64,000 nucleotides of DNA from Laspinema sp. D2d (GTDB lineage: Bacteria; Cyanobacteriota; Cyanobacteriia; Cyanobacteriales; Laspinemataceae). Below are positions 45,476-55,568 of the stretch, piece after piece (position 1 is the first letter of the stretch; the number at the start of each line of letters is the position of its first letter). Below the pieces are notes generated by a model. That model was not told the DNA's origin, made no database searches, and worked only from the letters and a program-made list of their open reading frames with translations. The stretch covers positions 1 to 64,000 of the forward strand of contig NZ_JAMXFC010000013.1 in NCBI RefSeq assembly GCF_025370755.1, written 5' to 3'. The position numbers and the translations under genes are program-made.

Positions 45476-48184
45476 ATGAATGGTAAACCCCAATTAGTTC
45501 AACAGGAATCTTGGACGGAACCCAGTTCTGAGTCCAATCAGGGGCCCGAACTGGATACTCCTCAACCGAGTCGATCGCCCCAGGCGGCTGAAAGGGACGG
45601 AATAGACCGACTCTTGGGCGATCGCCCCCTGTCCCAGTGGCTCAAACCTTTAGTTCAGAGCATTTCAGAAAGTGTCATCCTCAAAGATGACCAGGGATGT
45701 TGGCTGCTGGCAAACGAAGCCGCATTGAGGCTATTCCAATTAATGGGGGTCGAGTATGCGGGTAAAACCAACCTCCAGTTAAGTCAAGACTACCCCCTCG
45801 CTCAAGAAATCTTGAGGGCTGATGCAGAATTAGATCAAACCGCTTGGGAACTGTCCAACACCATTTATCACCCGGTGGAATTTCCCACGGTTTCCGGGGA
45901 ACTGCGGTCCGTGGAAATCAAAAAAACCCCCCTATTCAACAGCGATGGCAGTAGGCAAGGGACCATTACGGTGGTTTGGGACCCTGACTTCAGCGATCGC
46001 CTCCAAATTGAGGAGTCATCCCGAGGGAACCTGGGCAAAAATAAGGACCCAATGGAAACCATTCCCGATTTGATGCTGTATTTAAAAGCCGATGGCACGA
46101 TTTTGGACTGCAAAAATGTGCCGGACCAGACGACAGCCATCCCCCCCAATTTTGAAATCGGGCTTTCTATCTATGAAATTTGGCCCCTATCCATCGCCAC
46201 GGAAGCGATGAAATATATACTTCAAGCCTTGGAAACTGGGGAAGTTCAAACCTGGGAATATGAGTTAACCGTTCATGGCAACTGCTACAGCCGGGAAGCC
46301 CGAATTATGGCTTGTGCGGAAGACCGGGTTGTCGCAATTTTGCGGGATATCACGGAACGCAAACAGGCGGAAGCCGCCCTAGAGTATGTGGCCCAAGCAG
46401 TGGAAAGTGCCAGTGATGCGATCGCCATCAGCGATGCCAATGGCAATCATATCTATCACAATTTGGCCTTTTCTACCCTGTTTGAGTATGGCACGGTTGA
46501 AGAGTTGAAGGCCGCCGGGGGTCCCTCTATTCTTTATACTGACCCCGAAATTGCCCAGGAAATCTTTGAGGCGATCGCCCCGGGTCAATCCTGGATCGGT
46601 TCGGTGGAACAGCGCACCCGCAGCGGTAAAATTGTTCAGGTGTTCCTCCGCGCCGATGCAATTAAAGACCCCACAGGTAAAATCATCGGACGGATTGGGA
46701 TTAGTACCAATTTGACGGCTCAAAAACAGGTGGAAGCGGCCCTGCAACAATCCAAACAAAAACTCTCTCTGCACCTGGAACAAACGCCCTTAGCCGTGGT
46801 GGAATTCAATCTCAACGGAGAGATTGTGGAATGGAATCCAGCGGCAGAAGCAATTTTTGGCTATAGCAAAGGGGAAATCCTCGGACGGGGGATGACGTTG
46901 CTATTCCCCGCAACGGAAGAAGTGGAGGCGGGTCAACGATGGCAGGAGTTGTTGCATCAAAAGGGAGGCGCTTGCTCAATTTGTGAAAATGTCAGGAAAG
47001 ATGGACAGCGGACTATTTGTGAGTGGTACACCACTCCTTTGATTGACCGGGATGGGGAGACGATCGCCGTAGCCTCTCTGGCCCAGGATATCACGGAACG
47101 GGTCCGGGCGGAGGAAGCCATGCGTCACCAGTCCGACCGGGAACGACTGGTCAGGGGGACTTTGACCCGAATTCGCCAATCCTTGAATTTAGAAGAGATT
47201 TTGAATACAGCGGTTTCGGAAGTGAGACAATTTCTGGATTGCGATCGCGTGGTAATCTATCAGATTTGGCCCAACCAGTCGGGGAGTGTGGTGACAGAAT
47301 CTGTGATTCCGCCTTGGCCCTCAATGCTGGGACAAAGTTTTGGAGAAGAAATTTTCCCCCCCAGTTGTTATGAGCGCTATTGTAATGGAACGGTTAAGGC
47401 GATCGATGATCTCAAGGCGGCGAATTCCCCGGAGTGTTTGATCGAGTTTTTGCAATCGTTTGGGGTGAATGGGAAAATGATTGCCCCGTTGTTACATGAG
47501 AACCGCCTCTGGGGGTTGTTGGTGGCGCATCAATGTAATGGGATTCACCACTGGCAACCGTTTGAGATTAGCGCATTTGAGCAGTTGTCCGCGCAACTGG
47601 CGATCGCCATTCAACAATCGACCCTATTTAAACAGTTGGAAGCGGCGAATGAAGAACTACAACGCATTGCTTCTTTGGATGGCTTGACTCATGTCGCCAA
47701 CCGTCGGGCCTTTGATGAATTTCTCCATCGGGAATGGCGGCGCACCATTCGGGAACATTCGATGATGTCTTTGATATTATGTGATATTGATTTCTTTAAA
47801 TTATACAATGATACTTACGGGCATCAAGCCGGGGATACTTGTTTGAAACAAGTCGCCCAGGCGATCGCGGATTCCGTCAAGCGTCCTGCTGATTTAGTCG
47901 CCCGCTATGGTGGAGAGGAATTCGCCATCATTCTGCCCCATACCAATGCCGACGGCGCGATGCAAGTAGCGCAGATTATCCGAAATCAGGTCAAAGCCTT
48001 ACGGATTCATCATGCTAAATCCCCCGTGGGTTATGTGTCGATTAGTCTGGGAGTTTCGGTAACTTTACCTCGGCCTCAAGACTCCGTGGAGAAATTAATT
48101 TTGAGTGCAGACCGCGCACTATACAAGGCGAAATCCCTGGGACGCGATCGCGCAGTGTTGGAAAAATATTCCCCCTCCCTCTAA
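45476..48184 (+). CDS. Multi-PAS, GAF, GGDEF diguanylate cyclase
   Basis: 902 residues. PAS-like domains lie at about 60-180, 190-300, 305-420 and 430-550, each ending in a DITERK- or TAQK-type motif; a GAF domain follows (about 555-720; phytochrome-like region with DCDRVVIYQIW), then GGDEF (about 735-900) with the active GGEEF in ARYGGEEFAIILP and an RxxD inhibitory site five residues upstream (RPAD). No EAL domain. It should make c-di-GMP under sensory control, with product inhibition. No bound-chromophore Cys was obvious in the GAF domain. Confidence 0.9.
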   Translation: MNGKPQLVQQESWTEPSSESNQGPELDTPQPSRSPQAAERDGIDRLLGDRPLSQWLKPLVQSISESVILKDDQGCWLLANEAALRLFQLMGVEYAGKTNLQLSQDYPLAQEILRADAELDQTAWELSNTIYHPVEFPTVSGELRSVEIKKTPLFNSDGSRQGTITVVWDPDFSDRLQIEESSRGNLGKNKDPMETIPDLMLYLKADGTILDCKNVPDQTTAIPPNFEIGLSIYEIWPLSIATEAMKYILQALETGEVQTWEYELTVHGNCYSREARIMACAEDRVVAILRDITERKQAEAALEYVAQAVESASDAIAISDANGNHIYHNLAFSTLFEYGTVEELKAAGGPSILYTDPEIAQEIFEAIAPGQSWIGSVEQRTRSGKIVQVFLRADAIKDPTGKIIGRIGISTNLTAQKQVEAALQQSKQKLSLHLEQTPLAVVEFNLNGEIVEWNPAAEAIFGYSKGEILGRGMTLLFPATEEVEAGQRWQELLHQKGGACSICENVRKDGQRTICEWYTTPLIDRDGETIAVASLAQDITERVRAEEAMRHQSDRERLVRGTLTRIRQSLNLEEILNTAVSEVRQFLDCDRVVIYQIWPNQSGSVVTESVIPPWPSMLGQSFGEEIFPPSCYERYCNGTVKAIDDLKAANSPECLIEFLQSFGVNGKMIAPLLHENRLWGLLVAHQCNGIHHWQPFEISAFEQLSAQLAIAIQQSTLFKQLEAANEELQRIASLDGLTHVANRRAFDEFLHREWRRTIREHSMMSLILCDIDFFKLYNDTYGHQAGDTCLKQVAQAIADSVKRPADLVARYGGEEFAIILPHTNADGAMQVAQIIRNQVKALRIHHAKSPVGYVSISLGVSVTLPRPQDSVEKLILSADRALYKAKSLGRDRAVLEKYSPSL

Positions 48185-48348
48185 CTCAATTAATCAGAAA
48201 GAAACATTTAGCCCTAGGGCGAGAACACCCGTCTAATCTACCCCATTTCTCCCCTCAAAACCCCCTCAAAAGAAAAGGAAAAAGCAGGTTGCTTTTTCCC
48301 ATTCACTCCGGTTATAACCGGAATATCGGCTGATAATTGAGCGGCACT

Positions 48349-48726
48349 TTATTCCCAAGAATCAAGGTCAAGGGCTTTGGAACCACCGCGTTGGAGTTGC
48401 ATCAAGAGATTACCCAACTGAGACCAAACCAGCCAAGCGGTTAAAATGGTTAAGGGGAAGGAAAACACGTAGGAAATAAACACCGTAAATCCGAAAACCT
48501 GTAACCCGGATGCCAGAAAGACACAAATCGCCCCAGCCATTCCCAAAAAAGGCAGTTGTAATTCCATACCTCTGGCTTGAGAGAGACTGCGGGTTGAGCG
48601 ATTCCGAGACCAGGCTTGCACCAATTGGGTGAGGGTGGCATAGAAGGCCGTTCCCGAGGCGATCGCCGCGATAAACGCAGCGGCTAACAGGAAATAAGGT
48701 GGCTCTGGATAGGGAAAGTTAGGCAC
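48349..48726 (-). CDS. Conserved cyanobacterial membrane protein
   Basis: 125 residues with two or three hydrophobic segments: FLLAAAFIAAIASGTAFYA, LGMAGAICVFLASGLQVF and SYVFSFPLTILTAWLVW. A cytosolic loop (QAWSRNRSTRSLSQARGMEL) is basic. No enzymatic motif. It is the kind of small membrane protein found only in cyanobacteria; function unknown. Start ATG 48726, ribosome-binding site GTAGGAGAGA. Confidence 0.7.
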   Translation of the reverse strand: MPNFPYPEPPYFLLAAAFIAAIASGTAFYATLTQLVQAWSRNRSTRSLSQARGMELQLPFLGMAGAICVFLASGLQVFGFTVFISYVFSFPLTILTAWLVWSQLGNLLMQLQRGGSKALDLDSWE

Positions 48727-48865
48727 GAATCTCTCCTACAAGACTGTCAACTCAGAAGGGTCAACTATCAACGGTAAAGGGGAAAGGCTCAACTGTAAAG
48801 AGGAAACCACACCGGGTCAATCAAAAATGCCCATTCTTCCAGGTAACTGGGGACCCTAGAGAAAA

Positions 48866-48930
48866 GAAACCGGGTTGCTTGAGAAAATCTGGAACAGTTC
48901 ACAGCAATTTTCCGTGAGAAACCCGGTTTC
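48866..48930. repeat. GAAACCGGGTT inverted repeat
   Basis: The ends GAAACCGGGTT and AACCCGGTTTC, each followed inward by matching GAGAAAAT/ATTTTCCGT-like bases, form a long imperfect stem of about 22 bp. It is intergenic; a shorter relative is at 15063-15088. Confidence 0.65.
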
Positions 48931-48968
48931 GGATCAAGGATGATGGCTCAGGAAATCGCTTTTTGAGA

Positions 48969-50723
48969 CTACTTTTCCTCGAAAAAGGGGATTCCCGTAG
49001 GCATGGAAGGTAACAATGCCGCTGCATTTTCCCGAGAGAAATCTGCCAAAGCGCCCCAAGCGGCATCGAATATGCGATTGGGATGGATATCTTCCTTGAT
49101 CAAGTTCCATAGACGGCGCACTTCTTCCGTATGCAGTTTGTCATCTTCTACTAATGCCAGTAAGATTTGACGGCGCAGAAATGCACCTTCTTCCGAGAGG
49201 AGATAGCGCAACCCTAACTCTGCCGTAGGGATAATATCAAAATTGGTGTCCGAACGGGCAATCGCAATCAAGTTTTCCAGGCGACTCCATTGGAACTTGC
49301 CATCTTTAAATAAGACATCAATCAACCGGCGTCGTAACTGGGGTGATTCTCCTGCCAGTAACCGTTTTGCCACATAAGGATAGGCGACATCGACGATTTT
49401 GAAATTAGGATCCATCGTCAAGGCTAACCCTTCTTGAGTCACCAGGGAGCGAATAATCAGCGCAAACTTAGCCGGGACCCGGAAGGGATACTCGTACATC
49501 AACTCCGAAAAGCGATCGGTAATCGTCTTAAAGTTGAAATCCCGCACACTTTGGCCGAGGATATCCCCTAATACCGCTTCTAAAGCGGGGACGATCGGCC
49601 AGATATCCGTCTCGGGGGTTAAAAATCCCAGTTTGACAAATTGTTCGGCTAATTCTACATAGTCTTTATTGATCAGATGAACGATCGCCTCCACCAGGTT
49701 TTCCTTGGTGGTTTCGTCTAGCTGATCCATCATGCCAAAATCAATGTAGGCCATGCGACCATCTGCCAGACCAAATAAATTCCCGGGGTGCGGGTCCGCA
49801 TGGAAAAACCCAAACTCCAAAAGCTGCTGTAACCCCGTGGTGACCCCCACTTCGATTAAGGCATTGGTGTCGATTCCCGCCCCTTGCATGGTGGGAATAT
49901 CATTGAGCTTATACCCCTCAATCCACTCCAGGGTGAGGACCGTATTGCTGCTATATCGCCAGAAAATACTGGGGACTTTGACCATTGGATTTCCGCTGAA
50001 GTTGGTCGCAAATTTTTCGGCATTGCGTCCTTCGTTGAGATAATCCACTTCTTCAAAGAGTTTGGTCCCGAATTCATCGACAATTAAACCTAGGTCATGA
50101 CCTAAATTCAAGGGCAGCCAAGGTCCGATCGCCTTTGCACCCCAACGCATTAAAAATAGGTCCAGGGTCAGAACGGGTTTCAAATTCGGACGCTGTACTT
50201 TGACCGCGACTTTTTCGCCACTGTGCAAATAGGCTTGATACACTTGGCCTAAGCTGGCTGCGGCAACAGGTTCGGGGGTAATTTTAGCAAACAGTTCTTC
50301 AACGGTTTTGTCGAGTTCTCGCTCAATGATGCGGTAGGCGATCGCACTATCAAAGGAAGGGAGTTGATCTTGTAGCTTGATCAGTTCATCGAGGAAGTCC
50401 TTGCGGATCAAATCCGGACGGGTGGAAAGGGCTTGACCAACTTTGATGAAGGTGGGTCCTAGATTGGTTAAGATGTTTTGGAGCTGGTTAGCTCTTTTTG
50501 GGCGCTGTTGTTCCGCTTGGTTTGTCCACTCATCCCACTTCAAGCCCAAAATAAAACTAGACAAATACCAAATAACGGTAATGGCTCTCCAGATCACTTT
50601 CCAGGGACGGGAGCGATAATAACTGGCGATCGCCTGCGGATCATACCGCCGCATCTGGGCTATGGTTTTAGAACTCACGCCTTTCCTTGCCTCTAATACT
50701 TGGGTTGGATCTGAAGTGACCAC
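48969..50723 (-). CDS. ABC1/UbiB-family atypical kinase
   Basis: 584 residues. The family's KxGQ motif is in PTFIKVGQALSTRPDLI, the nucleotide-binding Ala-Lys in EKVAVKVQRPNL, and the catalytic loop and metal site in FHADPHPGNLFGLADGRMAYIDFGMMDQL. Homologues in plastids regulate prenylquinone and carotenoid pathways in plastoglobules; in bacteria UbiB helps ubiquinone synthesis. In a cyanobacterium a role in plastoquinone or tocopherol is likely. The C-terminal ~150 residues are helical. Standalone gene. Confidence 0.9.
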   Translation of the reverse strand: MVTSDPTQVLEARKGVSSKTIAQMRRYDPQAIASYYRSRPWKVIWRAITVIWYLSSFILGLKWDEWTNQAEQQRPKRANQLQNILTNLGPTFIKVGQALSTRPDLIRKDFLDELIKLQDQLPSFDSAIAYRIIERELDKTVEELFAKITPEPVAAASLGQVYQAYLHSGEKVAVKVQRPNLKPVLTLDLFLMRWGAKAIGPWLPLNLGHDLGLIVDEFGTKLFEEVDYLNEGRNAEKFATNFSGNPMVKVPSIFWRYSSNTVLTLEWIEGYKLNDIPTMQGAGIDTNALIEVGVTTGLQQLLEFGFFHADPHPGNLFGLADGRMAYIDFGMMDQLDETTKENLVEAIVHLINKDYVELAEQFVKLGFLTPETDIWPIVPALEAVLGDILGQSVRDFNFKTITDRFSELMYEYPFRVPAKFALIIRSLVTQEGLALTMDPNFKIVDVAYPYVAKRLLAGESPQLRRRLIDVLFKDGKFQWSRLENLIAIARSDTNFDIIPTAELGLRYLLSEEGAFLRRQILLALVEDDKLHTEEVRRLWNLIKEDIHPNRIFDAAWGALADFSRENAAALLPSMPTGIPFFEEK

Positions 50724-50951
50724 CAGCCTTGTGGTCTGGCTTATTCAGATTATTTACTTATTTCTTAATATCTTAACCCATCTTTACAATTCTTTAACCC
50801 TTTTTGACCGATAGAATTCACTCTATTGACCGCACGGGTGGTATTGATGGATACAGGGAAAGAAGACGCCGGAGTTCGGGACTCGGAGTGAATAGAGGAA
50901 ACCTGTTTTCCCTTTTGTAGCAAAGCCTTCAGACGGTCTTCCCCCTGGAAT

Positions 50952-52076
50952 TTACAGAAACGACTTCAAAGCATAAACGACCTCTTGCTGCTGTTCCTCC
51001 GATAATTCAGGGAACATGGGTAGAGAGAGTACCTCCCCAGACGCCTGTTCGGCGATCGCCAAGTCACCGACGGCATAGCCCAACTCTTGGTAAATCGGCT
51101 GTAAATGGAGCGCCAGCGGATAGTAAACCGTAGCAGCAATTCCCGACTCATTTAACTGCTGCTGAAGCCGATCGCGCCGTTGATTATTATTTTCTTGACT
51201 TTTTACCCGAATCGTGTATTGATTCCAAACCCCTTGACCCCCGGGTAATTCCTGGGGAGGGACAATTCCTGCTAGAGGTGCGAGGAGGCGGTGATAATTT
51301 TGGGCGATCGCCCGTCGGCGATCGTTCCAAAAATCCAGATGGCGTAACTTAATCTGAAGAATTGCCGCTTGCAGCGCATCCAGACGGCTATTAATCCCGA
51401 CCGATTCATGATAATAACGCCCACTGGCCCCATGCTCTTTTAAAATCCGCATTTGAGCGGCGAGCGCCGGGTCATTCGTCGTGACTGCGCCGCCATCGCC
51501 AAAGGCCCCTAAATTCTTCGTCGGAAAAAAGCTAAAACAGCCCACATGACCCATACTTCCCACCCGCTGTCCCGCCCAAGTGGCCCCCGTGGATTGGGCA
51601 CAGTCTTCGATAACGGCAAGATTGTATTGATTCGCGATCGCCATTAACCGGGTCATTTCCACCGGCTGTCCATAGAGATGCACCAGCAGAATCCCCCGAG
51701 TTTTTTCCGTAATCGCCGCCTCTAGGCGTTCTACATCCAAATTAAACGTCTCGGGGACAATATCGACAAAAACCGGCGTTGCACCCACCCGGGAAATCGT
51801 TTCACTCGTGGCAAAAAACGTAAAGGGGGTGGTAATCACTTCATCCCCAGGGCCAATCTCCAGCGCCCTCAGTGCCAGATATAAGGCATCAGTGCCCGAA
51901 TTGCAGGTTACACAGTGATCGGTTCCAATATAAGCAGCAAACTGCTGCTCGAATTCTGCCACAACCGGACCGCCAATATACCGTCCCGAGGCCAACAGTG
52001 CTAAAACTGAGGCTTCCACGTCTTGGGCGATCGTGTGGTACTGCAAAGAGAGATCCAGGGGGGGGATATGATTCAC
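50952..52076 (-). CDS. DegT/DnrJ/EryC1/StrS aminotransferase
   Basis: 374 residues. The PLP-binding Lys is in SFFPTKNLGAFGDGGAV, and the phosphate-binding turn in VTCNSGTDALYLALRALEIG. The Asp pairing with the PLP nitrogen is in VIEDCAQSTGATWAG. These enzymes transaminate keto-sugars on nucleotide carriers for lipopolysaccharide, S-layer or exopolysaccharide sugars. No sugar-nucleotide gene is adjacent, so the substrate is unknown. Start ATG 52076. Confidence 0.9.
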   Translation of the reverse strand: MNHIPPLDLSLQYHTIAQDVEASVLALLASGRYIGGPVVAEFEQQFAAYIGTDHCVTCNSGTDALYLALRALEIGPGDEVITTPFTFFATSETISRVGATPVFVDIVPETFNLDVERLEAAITEKTRGILLVHLYGQPVEMTRLMAIANQYNLAVIEDCAQSTGATWAGQRVGSMGHVGCFSFFPTKNLGAFGDGGAVTTNDPALAAQMRILKEHGASGRYYHESVGINSRLDALQAAILQIKLRHLDFWNDRRRAIAQNYHRLLAPLAGIVPPQELPGGQGVWNQYTIRVKSQENNNQRRDRLQQQLNESGIAATVYYPLALHLQPIYQELGYAVGDLAIAEQASGEVLSLPMFPELSEEQQQEVVYALKSFL

Positions 52077-52337
52077 GCCTCTACACCATCATTTTTTAGA
52101 TACAATCAGATTTTGCCAGGGGGACCAACGCAGAACAGGACAAAGGTTACCGTCTAGGAGTGGCCCCATCCCCATTCAACCCATTGATGGGCGATCGCGC
52201 CCAGGCAGCTACGCTACATCGAGATCATCGGAAGGGTGGATTCAAAAAACTTCTCAGGCATTTTATAGTTAATCGGCAGTGGCGCACAAGTCATCTTTCC
52301 TTAAGCATTAGAAAAACTATCACCAATCAGAACCCTT

Positions 52338-53117
52338 ATGGAGCGCATTGAACTAGATTTTATCGATTTGGGATTGGCCCTGGGATTGATGGGGTTGGCG
52401 ATCGCTCTATCCGCATGGCAACGCTTGGGATTAGAGGGTCAATTGGCGTTAGCGAGTGCCCGGACGATGATCCAGTTGCTAATGGTGGGATTTTTCTTAG
52501 AAGTGGTGTTTACTTGGAAAAATCCCCTAGCGGTGTTAGCAGTCCTGATGGTCATGCTCACCATTGCCGCAATTGTTGCCCGCAATCGGATTAGTCAAAA
52601 GGTGCCTCGGTTGTTACCTTGGGTCTGGGGTTCAATCGCAATTAGTAGTGCCATTACCTTGGTTTACGTTAACTTGTTGGTCCTGCGACAGCCACAAGCT
52701 TGGACCAATCCCCAATATATTATTCCTCTAACCGGGATTGTGTTAGGAAATGCCATGAACAGTGGGGCGATCGCCGGGGAGAGATTTGTCAGTACCCTGA
52801 ATGCTTCCCCAGTGGAAATTGAAACCCATTTAGCTTTAGGGGCGACTCCAGAACAGGCGATCGTCACCTACCGTAAAGATGCCATTCGCGCCGGACTCAT
52901 TCCCACGATTAATACCATGATGGTGGTCGGACTCGTCACCCTCCCCGGAATTATTACAGGCCAATTACTCAGTGGGGTCAATCCCCTGAATGCCGCCGCC
53001 TATCAAATTTTAATTATGTTTATGCTGGCGTTTGCTTCTCTTTTGAGTACCCTATTAATTACCAAAGGAATTGCCCGAGAGTTTTTCAATTCAGCGGCAC
53101 AACTTCAAAAATTTTGA
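52338..53117 (+). CDS. FetB-like permease (UPF0014 family)
   Basis: 259 residues with about seven transmembrane helices. The conserved LALASARTMIQLLMVGFFLE at the N-terminus, LTGIVLGNAMNSGAIAGERF and ETHLALGATPEQAIVTYRKD, then MMVVGLVTLPGIITGQLLSG are the UPF0014 pattern. In E. coli, FetB pairs with the FetA ATPase and exports iron; plant STAR2/ALS3 relatives are linked to aluminium tolerance. No FetA-type ATPase is adjacent here. It may share its ATPase with a distant locus. Confidence 0.88.
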   Translation: MERIELDFIDLGLALGLMGLAIALSAWQRLGLEGQLALASARTMIQLLMVGFFLEVVFTWKNPLAVLAVLMVMLTIAAIVARNRISQKVPRLLPWVWGSIAISSAITLVYVNLLVLRQPQAWTNPQYIIPLTGIVLGNAMNSGAIAGERFVSTLNASPVEIETHLALGATPEQAIVTYRKDAIRAGLIPTINTMMVVGLVTLPGIITGQLLSGVNPLNAAAYQILIMFMLAFASLLSTLLITKGIAREFFNSAAQLQKF

Positions 53118-53663
53118 ACCCGTGCCCCTATTTGTAGGGAATAGTCCAGTTTGGGACTTTTTATGACCACAGGAACAGAAGGCAGGGCATATAACGGTTC
53201 CCAGACTCAGAGGTTATCAGGAGTGCAAGCAAGGTGATTGCACTGTCCAGAGTTGAACTTGAGTTGGGGCGTACCCCCAGAAGTTCAAGGGCGATCGCAT
53301 GGCAATTTTCCAGATACTTCTTCACCCGTTCAGGTCCTAATCTCTTCCTCAAGGAGGAACAAATTAGGCGTTTTTTTACCTAGAATTTTCTTAAGTAAAC
53401 CTTAAAACTCTGCTACTACTGTTCTAAAAAAAATCTATTTATTGCAAGCCGCTAAAAGTTAAACCCTTTTTAATTTTAAGCTGAAAATGCTTGTAAATTG
53501 CTGGACAAATTGTTACTAACGAGTTTTTAAAATTTCTAAAATCAACTGTAATTTGAAATTAAATTCACCGAGGAGTTCCAGGGATAAAAATAAGCAGATA
53601 AACAATTAAAAGTTAAAAGCCCTGAGTATTTTATAAATTCACCAAATTTACATCCTATTTATT
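53118..53663. other. Intergenic, AT-rich region
   Basis: About 545 bp, mostly AT-rich from 53370. No gene is supported; a minus-strand ORF at 53161-53352 has no motif. Confidence 0.45.
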
Positions 53664-54398
53664 ATGAACCCTTACTTAAGCACCCTAGCTCTATCCGCGA
53701 TGCCAGCGATCGGCAGCTATATAGGCGGACTCCTCTCCGAATTTATTCCTCCTTCTAAAGGGAATTTAAGTTTAACCCTTCATGCGGCAGCAGGAATTAT
53801 CCTCTCCGTAGTGGGAGTGGAAATTATGCCTCAAATGTTGGCAGCCGACCCCCCTTGGCTAATTTTCCTCGCCTTTTTTGTAGGAGGTGGCTTCTTTATT
53901 CTGATGAGAAGAGGGATTAAATTTTTACAAAACCGCTCTAAAAAATCGGAAAAGCAATCCTCAGCCTGGGTACTTTCCTTAGCCGTAGGCATCGATTTAT
54001 TTAGCGATGGTTTAATGGTGGGGACGAGTTCAACCATTGCCTTTAGTCTAGCCCTGATGGTTGCAGTAGGTCATATCCTAGCCAATATCCCCACAGGTAT
54101 AGCAGTCGTTTCCAGTTTTAAACATAGTAAAACATCCGCCCTATTTCGGCAACTGTTATGCGCATCCTTTATCTTTCCGCCGGTGATTGGGGCAACTCTA
54201 GGATACTGGATCGTCATCGGTCAACCGGAAGTCATTAAATTTATGCTCTTGGCATTCACCGCTGGGATTTTGACCACCTTAGTGGTTGAAAATATGGTGC
54301 CGGAAGCCAGTGAACATGAAAAAGAAAACGATCAAGAAACACTCTGTTTTGTGGGAGGATTTGCCTTTGTAGCACTCCTGTCTACCTATTTAGGCTAG
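53664..54398 (+). CDS. ZIP-family metal transporter
   Basis: 244 residues, eight predicted helices. The conserved metal-site helices are LHAAAGIILSVVGVEIMP and LAVGIDLFSDGLMVG, with GHILANIPTGIAV and VENMVPEASEHEKEN. The usual His-rich HNxxDG helix is altered: Asp and Ser-Asp (GIDLFSDG) replace His and Asn. It could move Zn2+, Mn2+ or Fe2+ into the cytosol, but substrate selectivity cannot be predicted. It lies near the FetB-like gene, which suggests a metal theme only by proximity. Confidence 0.85.
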   Translation: MNPYLSTLALSAMPAIGSYIGGLLSEFIPPSKGNLSLTLHAAAGIILSVVGVEIMPQMLAADPPWLIFLAFFVGGGFFILMRRGIKFLQNRSKKSEKQSSAWVLSLAVGIDLFSDGLMVGTSSTIAFSLALMVAVGHILANIPTGIAVVSSFKHSKTSALFRQLLCASFIFPPVIGATLGYWIVIGQPEVIKFMLLAFTAGILTTLVVENMVPEASEHEKENDQETLCFVGGFAFVALLSTYLG

Positions 54399-54479
54399 GT
54401 TTCAACATGGAAGTAAATGCTGTATTGATAAACAGATTAAACCCTCTAAATTCATGTTGTTGATTGATGAAATAACCCT

Positions 54480-55463
54480 ATGACTGAATTTGCTTATCAC
54501 GCTTCTCATGAACAATTTAAACCCAGCGTCCTGCTTAAGTATATCCAGATGGCGGAACAGGCTGGATTTACTGCTGGGTCTTCGTCTTATCACTTCAAAC
54601 CCTGGAGCGATCGCCAGGGAGAGAGAGGGTTTTCCTGGGCCTGGTTAGGGGCGGCTATGCAGGCCACTTCCCTACCCTGTAGCGTCGTTTGCGCCCCAGG
54701 TCCACGCTATCACCCGACGATTATCGCCCAAGCGGTAGCCACCCTGGCGGAAATGTTTCCCAAGCGCTTTTCCGTGGCATTAGGCAGCGGAGAGGCGATT
54801 AATGAGCGGATTACAGGCGATCGCTGGCCGAGTAAAGCCGAACGAAACGCCCGCCTCAAAGAAAGCGTAGATATCATTCGGGCCTTATTTGCCGGAGAAA
54901 CCGTTAACCACTCCGGGTTATTCACTGTCGAACAGGCTAAACTTTATACCCGTCCCGATGATTTCCCGCCCATTTTTGGGGCAGCGATTACGTTAGAAAC
55001 AGCAGAATGGGTAGGGTCCTGGGCCGATGGACTGTTGACCACCTCTCGTCCGCCAGAAGAACTTCAAAAAGTCGTCGAAGCCTTTCATCGAGGAGGGGGA
55101 AAAGGGAAACCCATGCACCTCAAGGTGCAACTGTCTTACGCTCAAACATTGGAACAGGCAAGGGAGGGTGCTTATGAACAGTGGTACACGAATATCTTTA
55201 AAAGTTCAGTTCTAGCGGAACTGTCCACCCCAGAAGAGTTTGAGGCTGCCGCACAGTTCGTCAAACCCGAGGACCTGGACGATCATGTGAGAATTTCTGC
55301 GGATTTAGAACAGCATATCCAGTGGTTGCGTGATGATATGGACCTGGGATTTAACCGACTGATTCTGCATAACGTCAACCGACAACAGGAGGAGTTTATC
55401 CAAGCCTTTGGCGATCGCGTCTTACCGGCTTTATCAGGCGATCGGGTTGCCAGCTTTGTATAA
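54480..55463 (+). CDS. LLM-class flavin oxidoreductase (non-F420 type)
   Basis: 327 residues in the luciferase-like TIM barrel superfamily. The N-terminal MTEFAYHASHEQFKPSVLL, the flavin-contacting LGSGEAINERITGDRWPSKA, and ADGLLTTSRPPEELQKVVEA match the TIGR03885-like group, believed to bind flavin rather than F420. Substrate unknown. ATG 54480 directly follows CTATG after the ZIP gene, 81 bp away. A cytoplasmic oxidoreductase role is inferred. Confidence 0.87.
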   Translation: MTEFAYHASHEQFKPSVLLKYIQMAEQAGFTAGSSSYHFKPWSDRQGERGFSWAWLGAAMQATSLPCSVVCAPGPRYHPTIIAQAVATLAEMFPKRFSVALGSGEAINERITGDRWPSKAERNARLKESVDIIRALFAGETVNHSGLFTVEQAKLYTRPDDFPPIFGAAITLETAEWVGSWADGLLTTSRPPEELQKVVEAFHRGGGKGKPMHLKVQLSYAQTLEQAREGAYEQWYTNIFKSSVLAELSTPEEFEAAAQFVKPEDLDDHVRISADLEQHIQWLRDDMDLGFNRLILHNVNRQQEEFIQAFGDRVLPALSGDRVASFV

Positions 55464-55568
55464 AAAATTCCGGCTTTAAAACCATCCCAAGACAAGAGTA
55501 GAGAGGTAAAATTTTACCTCTCTACTGGGGATTTATTGGACTACTGAAAATAGAAATTCGGTATCAAT

